This document shows positions 8,325 to 16,398 of a stretch of DNA of 64,000 nt, piece by piece (the stretch's first letter is position 1; every line of letters starts with the position of its first letter). A model generated the notes under the pieces. It saw only the letters and a program-made list of their open reading frames with translations. It was not told the DNA's origin and did not search any database. Source of the DNA: SZUA-309 sp965232595 (lineage in GTDB: Bacteria; Pseudomonadota; Gammaproteobacteria; Pseudomonadales; Azotimanducaceae); NCBI GenBank assembly GCA_965232595.1, contig OZ246983.1:1302001-1366000 (forward strand). Reading direction: 5' to 3'. Both the position numbers and the translations under genes were made by a program.

Positions 8325-8828
8325 TCAAGCGCCTATTTCTGCCACCGTCTTGCCGCGCTTCGCCGCTACCGTCTCCGGTGAGCGAATGTTCTGCAGCGCA
8401 TCGAAAGTGGCGCGTACCACGTTCACCGGGTTGGTTGAGCCGTAGCTCTTGCACAGCACGTTCTGCACGCCTGCCGCTTCCAGAACCGCACGCATGGTGC
8501 CCCCAGCGATCACGCCGGTACCTTCGGACGCCGGCTGCATGTAGACCTTGGACGCGCCGTGGCGGCCTACGGTCGGATACCAGATCGTGGAGCCGTTCAG
8601 CTCCACATCGACGATGTTCTGCCGGGCAGCCTGCATGGCTTTCTGAATGGCCAGTGGCACTTCGCGCGCCTTGCCGCGGCCGAAGCCGACCCGTCCGTCG
8701 CCATAGCCAACCACGGTCAGCGCGGTGAAGCCGAAGATCCGACCACCCTTGACCACCTTGGCTACCCGGTTCACCTGAACCAGCTTCTCGACCAGGCCTT
8801 CTTCCTGAATCTCGTCGCTATATGCCAT
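8325..8828 (-). CDS. rpsE: 30S ribosomal protein S5
   Basis: A 167-residue protein, the length of E. coli S5. The double-stranded-RNA-binding domain is visible as LVEKLVQVNRVAKVVKGGRI followed by FGFTALTVVGYGDGRVGFG and GKAREVPLAIQKAM, and the C-terminal domain as GTGVIAGGTMRAVLEAAGV. S5 sits in the body near the mRNA entrance and affects decoding fidelity and helicase activity. Order rplF-rplR-rpsE-rpmD is standard spc operon. Start ATG at 8828, 3 nt after the rplR stop, with GGAG upstream. Confidence 0.97.
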   Translation of the reverse strand: MAYSDEIQEEGLVEKLVQVNRVAKVVKGGRIFGFTALTVVGYGDGRVGFGRGKAREVPLAIQKAMQAARQNIVDVELNGSTIWYPTVGRHGASKVYMQPASEGTGVIAGGTMRAVLEAAGVQNVLCKSYGSTNPVNVVRATFDALQNIRSPETVAAKRGKTVAEIGA

Positions 8829-8831
8829 GCC

Positions 8832-9179
8832 TTAAAACTCCAATCCGCCTTCGCGAGCGGCTTCTGCCAGGGCCTTCACCCGGCCGTGATACTTGTAACC
8901 AGAACGATCGAACGCGACCGTCGAGACACCGGCTGCCTTGGCCCGCTCAGCGATGAGCTGACCGACCTTGCCCGCCGCTTCCACGTTACCCGTGCTGCCG
9001 CCGCGCAGGTCCTTGTCCAGCGTCGACGCGCTGGCCAGCACCTGGTCGCCCTGCGGCGCGATGATCTGGGCGTAAATGTGCTTCGGCGTGCGGTACACCG
9101 ACAGGCGTACTGCCTGCAGCTCACGCATCTTCGCGCGACCGCGACGTGCTCTTTTCAAACGCGCTGATTTCTTATCCAT
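8832..9179 (-). CDS. rplR: 50S ribosomal protein L18
   Basis: A 115-residue protein starting MDKKSARLKRARRGRAKMRE, the basic N-terminal tail of L18 that contacts 5S rRNA, followed by LSVYRTPKHIYAQIIAPQGD and the C-terminal FDRSGYKYHGRVKALAEAAREGGL typical of the family. L18 with L5 and L25 forms the 5S RNP. E. coli L18 is 117 aa. It lies 66 nt downstream of rplF and just ahead of rpsE. Confidence 0.97.
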   Translation of the reverse strand: MDKKSARLKRARRGRAKMRELQAVRLSVYRTPKHIYAQIIAPQGDQVLASASTLDKDLRGGSTGNVEAAGKVGQLIAERAKAAGVSTVAFDRSGYKYHGRVKALAEAAREGGLEF

Positions 9180-9245
9180 CTTCTTACCTGTCGAATTCTG
9201 TCTATGAGCCGTCTGTGCCAGTCAGTAGGCAGAGCGGCGCACACA

Positions 9246-9779
9246 TTACTTCTTCTTGGCTTCCTTACGCCGTACCCGCTCGTCCGCGTAGCGCACGCCC
9301 TTACCCTTGTAGGGCTCCGGCGGCCGGAACGCGCGGATCTCGGCAGACACCTGACCAACCTTCTGGTTGTCCATGCCGGAGATCACGATCTCGGTCTGGC
9401 TCGGGGTCTCGGCGGTCACACCTTCCGGCAGGTCATACTCAACCGGGTGGGAGAAGCCGAGCTGAAGATTCAGCTTCTTGCCCTGGGCCTGCGCCCGGTA
9501 ACCAACGCCCTGCAGCTGCAGCCGGCGCTCGAACCCGCTCGACACGCCAACCACCATGTTGCTGACCAGCGCCCGCATGGTGCCGGACAGGGCTTTCGCC
9601 TGCCTGCTGCCGCCACGGGCAGCGAAGGTCAGCACGTTGTCTTCCTGCTTCACCTCAACGTCGGCGTGGACGTCCATCTCCATGGCGCCCTTGCTGCCCT
9701 TCACGCTGATGTGCTGGCCGTCGATCTTGATCTCGACGCCGGAAGGCAGCTCGACTGGGTTGTTTGCGATACGAGACAT
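9246..9779 (-). CDS. rplF: 50S ribosomal protein L6
   Basis: A 177-residue protein, same length as E. coli L6. It has MSRIANNPVELPSGVEIKID at the N-terminus, two tandem L6 repeats, and the C-terminal signature PEPYKGKGVRYADERVRRKEAKKK. L6 lies near the sarcin-ricin loop and is needed for late 50S assembly and factor binding. Order rpsH-rplF-rplR is standard. Confidence 0.97.
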   Translation of the reverse strand: MSRIANNPVELPSGVEIKIDGQHISVKGSKGAMEMDVHADVEVKQEDNVLTFAARGGSRQAKALSGTMRALVSNMVVGVSSGFERRLQLQGVGYRAQAQGKKLNLQLGFSHPVEYDLPEGVTAETPSQTEIVISGMDNQKVGQVSAEIRAFRPPEPYKGKGVRYADERVRRKEAKKK

Positions 9780-9812
9780 TTCAAGTACCTACGTAAATCT
9801 GACTAAAGTTCT

Positions 9813-10205
9813 CTAGAACACCGTGCAGACGACTTCGCCGCCCACACCAGCTTCCCGTGCTGCCCGATCGGTCAGCAGCCCTTTGTTGGTGCTGACGATG
9901 GCAACGCCCAGACCGCCGCGTACTTTCGGCAGCTCTTCGCAGGCCTTGTAGACCCGCAGGCCCGGCCGGCTGACGCGGGACAGCTCTTCGATCACCGGCG
10001 CGCCGTTGTAGTAGCGCAGCGTGACCGACAGCGTCGGCTTCTCGCCTTCCGCGATGGCGTAGCCGTCGATGAAGCCTTCTTCCTGAAGCACCTTGCAGAT
10101 GGCCACTTTGGCCTTCGAGCTCGGCATGCTCACTTCCGGATGGCTCGCCAGCTGCGCGTTGCGAATGCGGGTGAGCAGATCGGCGATGGGATCCTGCATG
10201 GACAT
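9813..10205 (-). CDS. rpsH: 30S ribosomal protein S8
   Basis: A 130-residue protein starting MSMQDPIADLLTRIRNAQ. The start at 10205 is supported by AAGGAG 6 nt upstream and by identity to the E. coli N-terminus and length; the ATG two codons in is 12 nt from that site. The C-terminus carries the S8 signature GGLGVAIVSTNKGLLTDRAARE. S8 binds helix 21 of 16S rRNA and, in E. coli, represses the spc operon by binding rplE mRNA. Confidence 0.97.
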   Translation of the reverse strand: MSMQDPIADLLTRIRNAQLASHPEVSMPSSKAKVAICKVLQEEGFIDGYAIAEGEKPTLSVTLRYYNGAPVIEELSRVSRPGLRVYKACEELPKVRGGLGVAIVSTNKGLLTDRAAREAGVGGEVVCTVF

Positions 10206-10219
10206 GATCTTCTCCTTGC

Positions 10220-10525
10220 TTACCAGCTGGCCTTGACCAGACCGGGGACATCCCCGCGCATGGCCGCTTCGCGAAGCTTGTTTCTGGCCAGACCGAACTT
10301 GCGGTAAACCGCGTGCGGACGGCCGGTGATGCCACAGCGACGCTGCTGACGCACGGGGGAAGCGTTGCGCGGCAGCTTCTGCAGCTTGATCTGCGCCTCC
10401 CACTTGTCTTCGTCGCTGGCGTTTCGGTCGTTAATAATCGCTTTCAAAGCTGCGCGCTTGGCCGCGTACTTGGCCACCGTCTTGGCGCGCTTCTTTTCCC
10501 GCTCAACCATCGAGTTCTTAGCCAT
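10220..10525 (-). CDS. rpsN: 30S ribosomal protein S14 (zinc-free type)
   Basis: A 101-residue protein, MAKNSMVEREKKRAKTVAKY, with the S14 signature RCGITGRPHAVYRKFGLARN near residue 63. It is the long form without the two CxxC zinc motifs, as in other proteobacteria. It lies between rplE and rpsH. S14 belongs to the head of the 30S subunit and is one of the last proteins to join. Length equals E. coli S14. Confidence 0.97.
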   Translation of the reverse strand: MAKNSMVEREKKRAKTVAKYAAKRAALKAIINDRNASDEDKWEAQIKLQKLPRNASPVRQQRRCGITGRPHAVYRKFGLARNKLREAAMRGDVPGLVKASW

Positions 10526-10533
10526 GTCTTTTC

Positions 10534-11073
10534 CTAGTTCCTGAACGGGAAGTTGAACGCGCGGAGGAGTGCTAAGCCTTCCTCGTTGCTGCGTGCTGAA
10601 GTCGTGATGGCGATGTCCATGCCGCGGATCTTGTCGATCTTGTCGTAGTCGATCTCGGCGAAGACGATCTGCTCCTGGATGCCCATGGCGAAGTTGCCGC
10701 GGCCATCGAACGATTTCGGGTTCAAGCCTCGGAAGTCACGCATCCGAGGAATGGCGATGCTGATCAGCCGCTCGACGAAGTCGTACATCCGCGCGCGGCG
10801 CAGGGTGACCTTGCAGCCGTTCGGGAAGCCCGCGCGGATCTTGAATCCCGCCTCCGACTTCCGGGCGTTCTGGACGACCGGCTTCTGGCCGGCGATCAGG
10901 GTCATGTCGCCAACGGCGTTTTCCATGATCTTCCGATCGGCAATGGCTTCGCCCACGCCCATGTTCAGCGTGATCTTTTCCAGCCTGGGCACCTGCATGA
11001 TGTTCTCGAGCCCCAGCTCCTGCTGGAGGTTGGGCCGGATCTCATCGAGGTAACGTTGATGTAAATCTGTCAT
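10534..11073 (-). CDS. rplE: 50S ribosomal protein L5
   Basis: A 179-residue protein, same length as E. coli L5. Conserved blocks: VPRLEKITLNMGVGEAIADR, GQKPVVQNARKSEAGFKIR, and AITTSARSNEEGLALLRAFNFPFRN at the C-terminus. L5 anchors 5S rRNA in the central protuberance and contacts P-site tRNA. It is the third gene of the spc operon (rplN-rplX-rplE-rpsN). Confidence 0.97.
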   Translation of the reverse strand: MTDLHQRYLDEIRPNLQQELGLENIMQVPRLEKITLNMGVGEAIADRKIMENAVGDMTLIAGQKPVVQNARKSEAGFKIRAGFPNGCKVTLRRARMYDFVERLISIAIPRMRDFRGLNPKSFDGRGNFAMGIQEQIVFAEIDYDKIDKIRGMDIAITTSARSNEEGLALLRAFNFPFRN

Positions 11074-11092
11074 TTCTAACTCGAAGACTTAT

Positions 11093-11404
11093 TCAGTCGA
11101 TTACTTTGCTGTTGGACTTGAAGAAGCGAACGCGCTTGCCGTCTTCTTCACGGATGCCGACCCGGTCGGCCCGGTCTTCTTCGTCGTTCCAGATCGCCAC
11201 GTTGGACACGTTGATCGGCGCTTCCTGCTCCACGATGCCGCCACGCTGGCCGATGTTCGGGTTCGGACGCTGGTGCTTCTTCACCAGGTTCACGCCGCCA
11301 ACCAGCAGCCGGCCATCGCCGAGCACCTGCAGCACGTCGCCACGCTTGCCTTTGTCGCGGCCGGCGATCACTACTACCTCGTCGTCCTTTTTGATCTTAA
11401 GCAT
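11093..11404 (-). CDS. rplX: 50S ribosomal protein L24
   Basis: A 103-residue protein with the KOW motif VVVIAGRDKGKRGDVLQVLG at residues 10-29 and the family pattern VNLVKKHQRPNPNIGQRGGI. L24 is an assembly initiator for the 50S subunit and lies near the exit tunnel. It follows rplN in the spc operon after 28 nt. E. coli L24 is 104 aa. Confidence 0.97.
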   Translation of the reverse strand: MLKIKKDDEVVVIAGRDKGKRGDVLQVLGDGRLLVGGVNLVKKHQRPNPNIGQRGGIVEQEAPINVSNVAIWNDEEDRADRVGIREEDGKRVRFFKSNSKVID

Positions 11405-11432
11405 CGTTTTCTACTCGTAGTCCGTTGCGGCC

Positions 11433-11801
11433 TCACAGCACCTCAGGTGCAAGCGAGATGATCCGCATGAAATTCTCGTTCCGCAGCTCGCGGGTGACCG
11501 GTCCGAAGATCCGGGTGCCCACCGGCTGGTTCTGCGGGTTCAGCAGCACGGCTGCGTTCTGGTCGAAGCGGATGATGGATCCGTCCGAGCGACGCACGCC
11601 CTTACGGGTACGGACCACAACCGCGTTCATCACCTGACCTTTCTTCACCCGGCCCCGCGGAATCGCTTCCTTGACCGTGACCTTGATGATGTCGCCGATG
11701 CCCGCGTAGCGGCGGTGCGAGCCGCCGAGCACCTTGATGCACTGCACCTTCCGGGCGCCGCTGTTGTCGGCGATGTCCAACATGGTTTCCGTCTGAATCA
11801 C
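11433..11801 (-). CDS. rplN: 50S ribosomal protein L14
   Basis: A 122-residue protein that starts with GTG at 11801 (read as Met: MIQTETMLDIADNSGARKVQ), aligning residue for residue with the E. coli N-terminus; the next ATG would remove six conserved residues. The signature GGSHRRYAGIGDIIKVTVKE is present, and the end RELRNENFMRIISLAPEVL is typical. L14 forms intersubunit bridges B5 and B8 and binds the silencing factor RsfS. It is the first gene of the spc operon and follows rpsQ by only 3 nt, so no separate promoter is evident. Confidence 0.97.
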   Translation of the reverse strand: MIQTETMLDIADNSGARKVQCIKVLGGSHRRYAGIGDIIKVTVKEAIPRGRVKKGQVMNAVVVRTRKGVRRSDGSIIRFDQNAAVLLNPQNQPVGTRIFGPVTRELRNENFMRIISLAPEVL

Positions 11802-11804
11802 CGC

Positions 11805-12089
11805 TTATACCTCGCGCGCCTTCTCGTCGATGCTCTTCAGCATCCACGTCTTGGATTTGGACAGCGGCCGACATTCGGCCACGGTGACCGTGTCGCCGAT
11901 CGAGCACGCGTTCTCTTCGTCGTGCGCGTGAATCTTCGAGGAGCGACGGATCACCTTGCCGTACACCGGGTGCTGCACCCGACGCTCGATCAGCACGGTG
12001 ATGGTCTTGTCCATCTTGTTGCTCACCACGGTACCGGTCACGGTACGGGCTTCAGCACCCGCGGCTGCGGCCTGTTCTGCTTCAGCCAT
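11805..12089 (-). CDS. rpsQ: 30S ribosomal protein S17
   Basis: A 94-residue protein. The S17 OB-fold begins at RTVTGTVVSNKMDKTITVLI and includes HPVYGKVIRRSSKIHAHDEE and GDTVTVAECRPLSKSKTW. About ten Ala/Glu-rich residues precede the point where E. coli S17 (84 aa) begins. The ATG at 12089 has AGGAG about 7 nt upstream, and it overlaps the end of rpmC by 8 nt. S17 binds the 5' domain of 16S rRNA early in assembly. Confidence 0.96.
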   Translation of the reverse strand: MAEAEQAAAAGAEARTVTGTVVSNKMDKTITVLIERRVQHPVYGKVIRRSSKIHAHDEENACSIGDTVTVAECRPLSKSKTWMLKSIDEKAREV

Positions 12090-12279
12090 TTCGCTTCTCC
12101 TGCAGCAGCGTTTTCACGCGCGCGATGTCTTTCTTCGTTTCTTTCAGCAGGTGCACCTGGCCGAGCTGGCCGGAAGCCTTCTGCATGCGCAGGTTGAAGT
12201 GCTCCTTGCGCAGCTTCAGCAGCTCGTCACCGAGCTCCTGCACCGACTTTTCTCTGAGTTCTTTCACGTCCGCACTCAT
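12082..12279 (-). CDS. rpmC: 50S ribosomal protein L29
   Basis: A 65-residue helical protein, MSADVKELREKSVQELGDEL, with the L29 signature KEHFNLRMQKASGQLGQVHL and DIARVKTLLQEKR. It forms part of the exit-tunnel rim next to L23, where trigger factor and SRP dock. It overlaps rpsQ by 8 nt and follows rplP by 3 nt. Slightly longer than the 63 aa of E. coli L29. Confidence 0.97.
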   Translation of the reverse strand: MSADVKELREKSVQELGDELLKLRKEHFNLRMQKASGQLGQVHLLKETKKDIARVKTLLQEKRNG

Positions 12280-12282
12280 GGC

Positions 12283-12696
12283 TTACATCGCCGTCCGCTT
12301 GACGAAGGTGGTCTTGAACGGAAGCTTGGCAGCCGCGAGGCGGAACGCATCACGTGCCACGTCTTCCGAAACACCTTCCATTTCATAAAGGACGCGACCC
12401 GGCTGGATCTGGCAGACCCAGTACTCGACGCTGCCCTTACCCTTGCCCTGGCGAACTTCCAGCGGCTTCTTGGTGATCGGCTTGTCCGGGAACACCCGGA
12501 TCCAGATCTTTCCGCCCCGCTTCACGCGACGGGTCATGGCGCGTCGGCCGGCCTCGATCTGCCGTGCCGTCATCCGGCCCCGACCAACGGCCTTCAGGCC
12601 GTACTCGCCGAAACTGACCTTGCCACCCCGGAGCGCCAGGCCGCGGTTGCGACCCTTATGCTGCTTGCGGAACTTCGTTCTCTTTGGCTGCAACAT
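12283..12696 (-). CDS. rplP: 50S ribosomal protein L16
   Basis: A 137-residue protein, MLQPKRTKFRKQHKGRNRGL, with VSFGEYGLKAVGRGRMTARQ and IWIRVFPDKPITKKPLEVRQ, and GKGSVEYWVCQIQPGRVLYE. These are the invariant L16 segments close to the A-site tRNA elbow and the peptidyl-transferase region. The arginine target of the YcfD-type hydroxylase, in GRGRM-like sequence, is present. E. coli L16 has 136 aa. It follows rpsC in S10 operon order. Confidence 0.97.
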   Translation of the reverse strand: MLQPKRTKFRKQHKGRNRGLALRGGKVSFGEYGLKAVGRGRMTARQIEAGRRAMTRRVKRGGKIWIRVFPDKPITKKPLEVRQGKGKGSVEYWVCQIQPGRVLYEMEGVSEDVARDAFRLAAAKLPFKTTFVKRTAM

Positions 12697-12702
12697 GACT
12701 TC

Positions 12703-13368
12703 TTATCCTTGTGCTGCGGCTTGACCCGCATCCTCACCGGAACCGATGACCTCACCTTTGAATACCCAGACCTTGATGCCGAGGATTCCGTAGGTAGTCT
12801 TCGCCTCCCAGGTGGCGTAATCGATATCAGCACGAAGGGTGTGCAGCGGCACGCGACCTTCGTGGTAAACCTCGGAGCGCGCAATCTCCGCGCCGCCCAG
12901 ACGGCCGGCAACACGCACCTTGATGCCTTCCGCGCCGAGGCGCATGGCGTTCTGAATCACCCGGCGCATGGCGCGACGGAACTGAACCCGGCGCTCGAGC
13001 TGCTGGGCCACGTTCTGAGCGACCAGCAGGGCGTCCAGCTCAGGCTTGCGGATCTCTTCGATGTTGATGTGCACCGGCACGCCCATCATCTGCGAGACCT
13101 CACCGCGCAGGCGCTCGACGTCCTCACCCTTCTTGCCGATCACGATGCCGGGACGGGCGGTGTGGATGGTGATCCGTGCGGTCTGCGCCGGGCGCTCGAT
13201 CTCGATCCGCGATACGGAGGCCTGAGCGAGGCGCTTGCGCAGGAAGTCACGCACTTCCAGATCGTTCAGCAGGTACTCCGGGTAGTTCTTCTTGTCCGCG
13301 TACCACACCGAGGTGTGATCTTTGACGATGCCCAGGCGAATGCCGGTGGGATGTACTTTCTGACCCAT
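12703..13368 (-). CDS. rpsC: 30S ribosomal protein S3
   Basis: A 221-residue protein starting MGQKVHPTGIRLGIVKDHTS. The type II KH domain carries ARPGIVIGKKGEDVERLRGE (GxxG loop at about residues 76-82) and the C-terminal domain has GRLGGAEIARSEVYHEGRVP and DYATWEAKTTYGILGIKVWV. S3 lines the mRNA entrance with S4 and S5 and has unwinding activity. The C-terminal tail is shorter than in E. coli (233 aa). Standard place between rplV and rplP. Confidence 0.97.
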   Translation of the reverse strand: MGQKVHPTGIRLGIVKDHTSVWYADKKNYPEYLLNDLEVRDFLRKRLAQASVSRIEIERPAQTARITIHTARPGIVIGKKGEDVERLRGEVSQMMGVPVHINIEEIRKPELDALLVAQNVAQQLERRVQFRRAMRRVIQNAMRLGAEGIKVRVAGRLGGAEIARSEVYHEGRVPLHTLRADIDYATWEAKTTYGILGIKVWVFKGEVIGSGEDAGQAAAQG

Positions 13369-13376
13369 GCTCTTTC

Positions 13377-13709
13377 CTACTCGTCCGTGACCGTCACGGT
13401 GATGTGGCTGGACCGCTTGAAGATGCGATCAGCGCGGCCTTTGGCGCGCGGCTTGATCCGCTTCATGGTCATACCTTCGTTCACGAACACCTCGGAGACT
13501 TTCAGCTCGTCGATGTCCGCGCCTTCGTTGTTCTCGGCGTTGGCAATGGCCGACTCGAGCACCTTGCGCACCAGCACCGCACCCTTCTTCGTCGAGAAGT
13601 TGAGGATGTCCAGCGCGTCTGCGACCGGCTTGCCACGCACCTGATCCACGACCAGACGTGCTTTCTGCGGGGAGATCTGGAGCCGCTTGGCGGTTGCACT
13701 TACCTGCAT
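13377..13709 (-). CDS. rplV: 50S ribosomal protein L22
   Basis: A 110-residue protein, same length as E. coli L22. Conserved parts: QISPQKARLVVDQVRGKPV, the region that folds into the tunnel-lining hairpin (residues ~80-97, MTMKRIKPRAKGRADRI), and KRSSHITVTVTDE at the end. The hairpin tip helps form the constriction of the exit tunnel and is where macrolide-resistance changes arise in other species. It follows rpsS by 2 nt. Confidence 0.97.
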   Translation of the reverse strand: MQVSATAKRLQISPQKARLVVDQVRGKPVADALDILNFSTKKGAVLVRKVLESAIANAENNEGADIDELKVSEVFVNEGMTMKRIKPRAKGRADRIFKRSSHITVTVTDE

Positions 13710-13711
13710 GA

Positions 13712-13987
13712 CTACCTCCGCGCCTTCTTGTCCGCCGCGTGACCGCGATAGGTCCGGGTCGGAGCAAACTCGCCCAGCTTGTGCCCGACCATGTCCTCGT
13801 TGATCACAACCGGCACGTGCTGACGGCCGTTGTGGATCGCGATGGTCAGACCCACCATGTCCGGCAGGACCATGGACCGGCGGGACCAGGTCTTGATCGG
13901 ACGCTTGTCGTTGTTCTGTACCGCCGTCTCGACCTTCGCCATCAGGTGCAGGTCTACGAACGGGCCCTTATGCAGCGATCTGGGCAT
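13712..13987 (-). CDS. rpsS: 30S ribosomal protein S19
   Basis: A 91-residue protein starting MPRSLHKGPFVDLHLMAKVE, with IKTWSRRSMVLPDMVGLTIA, the S19 signature HNGRQHVPVVINEDMVGHKL and LGEFAPTRTYRGHAADKKARR. It forms a complex with S13 in the 30S head. Two nucleotides separate its neighbours on both sides, indicating tight coupling within the S10 operon. Confidence 0.97.
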   Translation of the reverse strand: MPRSLHKGPFVDLHLMAKVETAVQNNDKRPIKTWSRRSMVLPDMVGLTIAIHNGRQHVPVVINEDMVGHKLGEFAPTRTYRGHAADKKARR

Positions 13988-13989
13988 GC

Positions 13990-14817
13990 TTATCTCCTAC
14001 CTCTGCGACGGACGATGAGCTTGTCCGTGCGCTTGTTGCTGCGGGTCTTGTAACCCTTGGTCGGCACACCCCAGGGGGAGACCGGATGCCGGCCACCGGA
14101 GGTCTTGCCCTCACCACCACCGTGCGGGTGATCGACCGGGTTCATGGCCACACCACGAACCGTCGGGCGCACGCCGCGCCAGCGCTTGGCGCCAGCCTTA
14201 CCCAGGGAGCGCAGGTTGTGCTCGCTGTTGCCTACCTCACCAAGGGTTGCCCGGCACTCGGCCAGCACCCGACGCATCTCGCCGGAGCGCATCCGCAGGG
14301 TGGCGTAGGTGCCTTCCCGCGCAACCAGCTGGCAGGAAGAGCCCGCGCTGCGGACCATCTGCGCGCCTTTGCCCGGCTTCAGCTCCACGCAGTGGATCAC
14401 GCTACCGACCGGGATGTTCCGGAGCGCCATGGCGTTGCCGGCACGAATCGGCGCGCTGGAACCGCTCATCAGCTGATCGCCAGCCTTCACGCCGCGGGGC
14501 GCGATGATGTAGCGGCGCTCGCCATCGGCGTACTTCAGCAGCGCCAGGTTGGCCGTCCGGTTCGGGTCGTACTCCAGGCGCTCGACGACGGCAGGGATGC
14601 CGTCCTTGTTGCGCTTGAAGTCGATGATCCGGTAGTGCTGCTTGTGGCCGCCACCGCGATGCCGGGTGGTGATTCGACCCGCGTTGTTGCGACCACCGGT
14701 CTTGCTCTTCTTGGCAATCAGCCCCTTGTGCGGCTTGCCTTTGTGCAGGTCCGGGTTGACGACCTTGACGACGAAGCGGCGTCCAGGCGATGTGGGTTTC
14801 GCTTTTACAACAGCCAT
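13990..14817 (-). CDS. rplB: 50S ribosomal protein L2
   Basis: A 275-residue protein, MAVVKAKPTSPGRRFVVKVV. It has the RNA-binding domain (DFKRNKDGIPAVVERLEYDP) and the C-terminal segment RGVAMNPVDHPHGGGEGKT, whose essential histidine lies near the peptidyl-transferase centre; RSNKRTDKLIVRRRGRR ends the protein. L2 is required for subunit association and 50S activity. E. coli L2 is 273 aa. It follows rplW by 3 nt. Confidence 0.98.
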   Translation of the reverse strand: MAVVKAKPTSPGRRFVVKVVNPDLHKGKPHKGLIAKKSKTGGRNNAGRITTRHRGGGHKQHYRIIDFKRNKDGIPAVVERLEYDPNRTANLALLKYADGERRYIIAPRGVKAGDQLMSGSSAPIRAGNAMALRNIPVGSVIHCVELKPGKGAQMVRSAGSSCQLVAREGTYATLRMRSGEMRRVLAECRATLGEVGNSEHNLRSLGKAGAKRWRGVRPTVRGVAMNPVDHPHGGGEGKTSGGRHPVSPWGVPTKGYKTRSNKRTDKLIVRRRGRR

Positions 14818-14820
14818 TTC

Positions 14821-15117
14821 TTAGTCCGTTACCATGTAGTCGAGCTCCTGGCCTTCAGCCACTCGCACGTACGCTTTCTTCCAGTCCTTCTTGCGGGAAA
14901 TGCCGCGGAAGGTCCGCTTGTTCTTACCCTTCACGTTCAGGGTCGTGACCTTGGAGACGGTGACCCCGAACAGGGTCTCCACCGCTTCCTTGATCTCTGC
15001 CTTGGTGGCGTCCTTCGCCACCTTGAAGCCGTACTGGTTGCTCTCCTCGCCCTGAACGGACACTTTCTCGGAGAAGTGCGGCTCTACGAGCACGGTGTAT
15101 ACGCGTTCCTGGTTCAT
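14821..15117 (-). CDS. rplW: 50S ribosomal protein L23
   Basis: A 98-residue protein with MNQERVYTVLVEPHFSEKVS, FKVAKDATKAEIKEAVETLF and VTLNVKGKNKRT-like basic loop that reaches the exit tunnel. L23 is the main docking point for trigger factor and SRP. Its ATG overlaps the rplD stop (4-nt overlap, ATGA-type), so L4 and L23 are translationally coupled. E. coli L23 is 100 aa. Confidence 0.97.
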   Translation of the reverse strand: MNQERVYTVLVEPHFSEKVSVQGEESNQYGFKVAKDATKAEIKEAVETLFGVTVSKVTTLNVKGKNKRTFRGISRKKDWKKAYVRVAEGQELDYMVTD

Positions 15118-15719
15118 GCCAGCGCCTCCTCGAGCTTCTTCAGCGCCGAGACGGTGATCAGCACCTTGTCGTGTGAGAGCAGGCTGACCGGGTCGATGCC
15201 CTGCACGTCACGAACGTCCACGTCCTTCAGGTTGCGCGAAGCCAGGTACAGGTTCTCGTCCACGTCGTCGGAAACGATCAGCACGTTGGACAGATCCAGC
15301 TTGTTCAGCTCGGCAATCAGGCCCTTGGTCTTCGGCGCTTCGACGCCGAACGACTCACAAGCGACCAGACGGTCCTGGCGGATGAGCTCGGAGAGAATGC
15401 ACTGCAGCGCGCCGCGGTACATCTTCCGGTTCACCTTCTCGCTGTGATCCTGCGGCCGGGCCGCGAAGGTCACGCCGCCGCCACGCCAGATCGGGCTGCG
15501 GATGGTGCCGGCGCGGGCACGACCGGTGCCTTTCTGCCGCCAGGGCTTGCGACCACCGCCGCGAACGTCGGACCGGCTCTTCTGAGCCTTGGTGCCCTGA
15601 CGCCCACCAGCCATGTACGCGACCACAACCTGGTGCACCAGCGCTTCGTTAAACTCTTTTCCAAACGCGGCTTCGGAGATCTCTACGCTGCCGTCGTTGG
15701 TTGCCAAGTTCAGATTCAT
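15114..15719 (-). CDS. rplD: 50S ribosomal protein L4
   Basis: A 201-residue protein, exactly the E. coli length. The extended loop that enters the exit tunnel is visible as KPWRQKGTGRARAGTIRSPI followed by WRGGGVTFAARP (residues ~60-93), and the globular domain ends with KVLITVSALKKLEEALA. In E. coli L4 also shuts off its own operon by binding the S10 leader and promoting attenuation. Here the most structured candidate target is the 247-nt spacer upstream of rplC rather than only the leader of rpsJ. Confidence 0.97.
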   Translation of the reverse strand: MNLNLATNDGSVEISEAAFGKEFNEALVHQVVVAYMAGGRQGTKAQKSRSDVRGGGRKPWRQKGTGRARAGTIRSPIWRGGGVTFAARPQDHSEKVNRKMYRGALQCILSELIRQDRLVACESFGVEAPKTKGLIAELNKLDLSNVLIVSDDVDENLYLASRNLKDVDVRDVQGIDPVSLLSHDKVLITVSALKKLEEALA

Positions 15720-15762
15720 GCTCTGTCTTCCTCAAGTGTCCTGATGACCGGCGTACCGGAGA

Positions 15763-16398
15763 TCAGGCCTTCACCGCTGGACGGATGTAAACATCGCCAC
15801 CTGCCGGGCCGGGCACTGCGCCCTTGATCAGCAGGAGATTTCTTTCGTTGTCGACCCGAACCACTTCCAGGTTCTGGGTGGTGACCTTCACGTTGCCGAG
15901 ATGGCCGGCCATCTTCTTGCCCTTGAAAACACGACCCGGGGTCTGGCACTGGCCAATGGAGCCCGGCGCACGGTGCGAGATGGAGTTGCCGTGAGTATTG
16001 TCCTGGCCGCGGAAGTTCCAGCGCTTGATGGTGCCGGCATAACCCTTACCTTTGGACACGCCGCGCACATCGACCTTCTGGCCTTCTTCGAACTGCTCGA
16101 CGGTGATCTCACCGCCTACTTCCAGCTCTTCCGGCAGCTCGTCGACCCGGAACTCCCAGAGACCGCGACCGGCCTGCACGCTCGCCTTGGCGAACTCACC
16201 CGCCACCGGCTTGCTGACCCGGTTCTGCTTCACGTCACCGGCGGTCACCTGGATCGCCGTGTAGCCGTCGCTGTCCTCGGTCTTGAGGCGCATCACCCGG
16301 TTCGGCGTTACCTCGATCACCGTGACGGGCACGGACGCGCCGTCTTCCGTGAAGACTCGCGTCATGCCGCTTTTCTTACCTACGAGACCAATTGCCAT
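15763..16398 (-). CDS. rplC: 50S ribosomal protein L3
   Basis: A 211-residue protein with MAIGLVGKKSGMTRVFTEDG at the N-terminus (ATG at 16398), and the conserved RWNFRGQDNTHGNSISHRAP and GSIGQCQTPGRVFKGKKMAGH loop that reaches toward the peptidyl-transferase centre. The reading frame is open further upstream, but the upstream residues match no L3 and have no good ribosome site, so 16398 is preferred. E. coli L3 is 209 aa. Unusually, a terminator and a 247-nt structured spacer separate it from rpsJ. Confidence 0.96.
   Translation of the reverse strand: MAIGLVGKKSGMTRVFTEDGASVPVTVIEVTPNRVMRLKTEDSDGYTAIQVTAGDVKQNRVSKPVAGEFAKASVQAGRGLWEFRVDELPEELEVGGEITVEQFEEGQKVDVRGVSKGKGYAGTIKRWNFRGQDNTHGNSISHRAPGSIGQCQTPGRVFKGKKMAGHLGNVKVTTQNLEVVRVDNERNLLLIKGAVPGPAGGDVYIRPAVKA

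Noticed and set aside
11956..13644. Very long open frames on the plus strand opposite the S10 and spc operon genes (the longest over 500 codons)
   Set aside because: They lie exactly antisense to well-conserved ribosomal genes, arise from high third-position GC, and their translations are Arg/His/Leu-rich with no recognisable domain.
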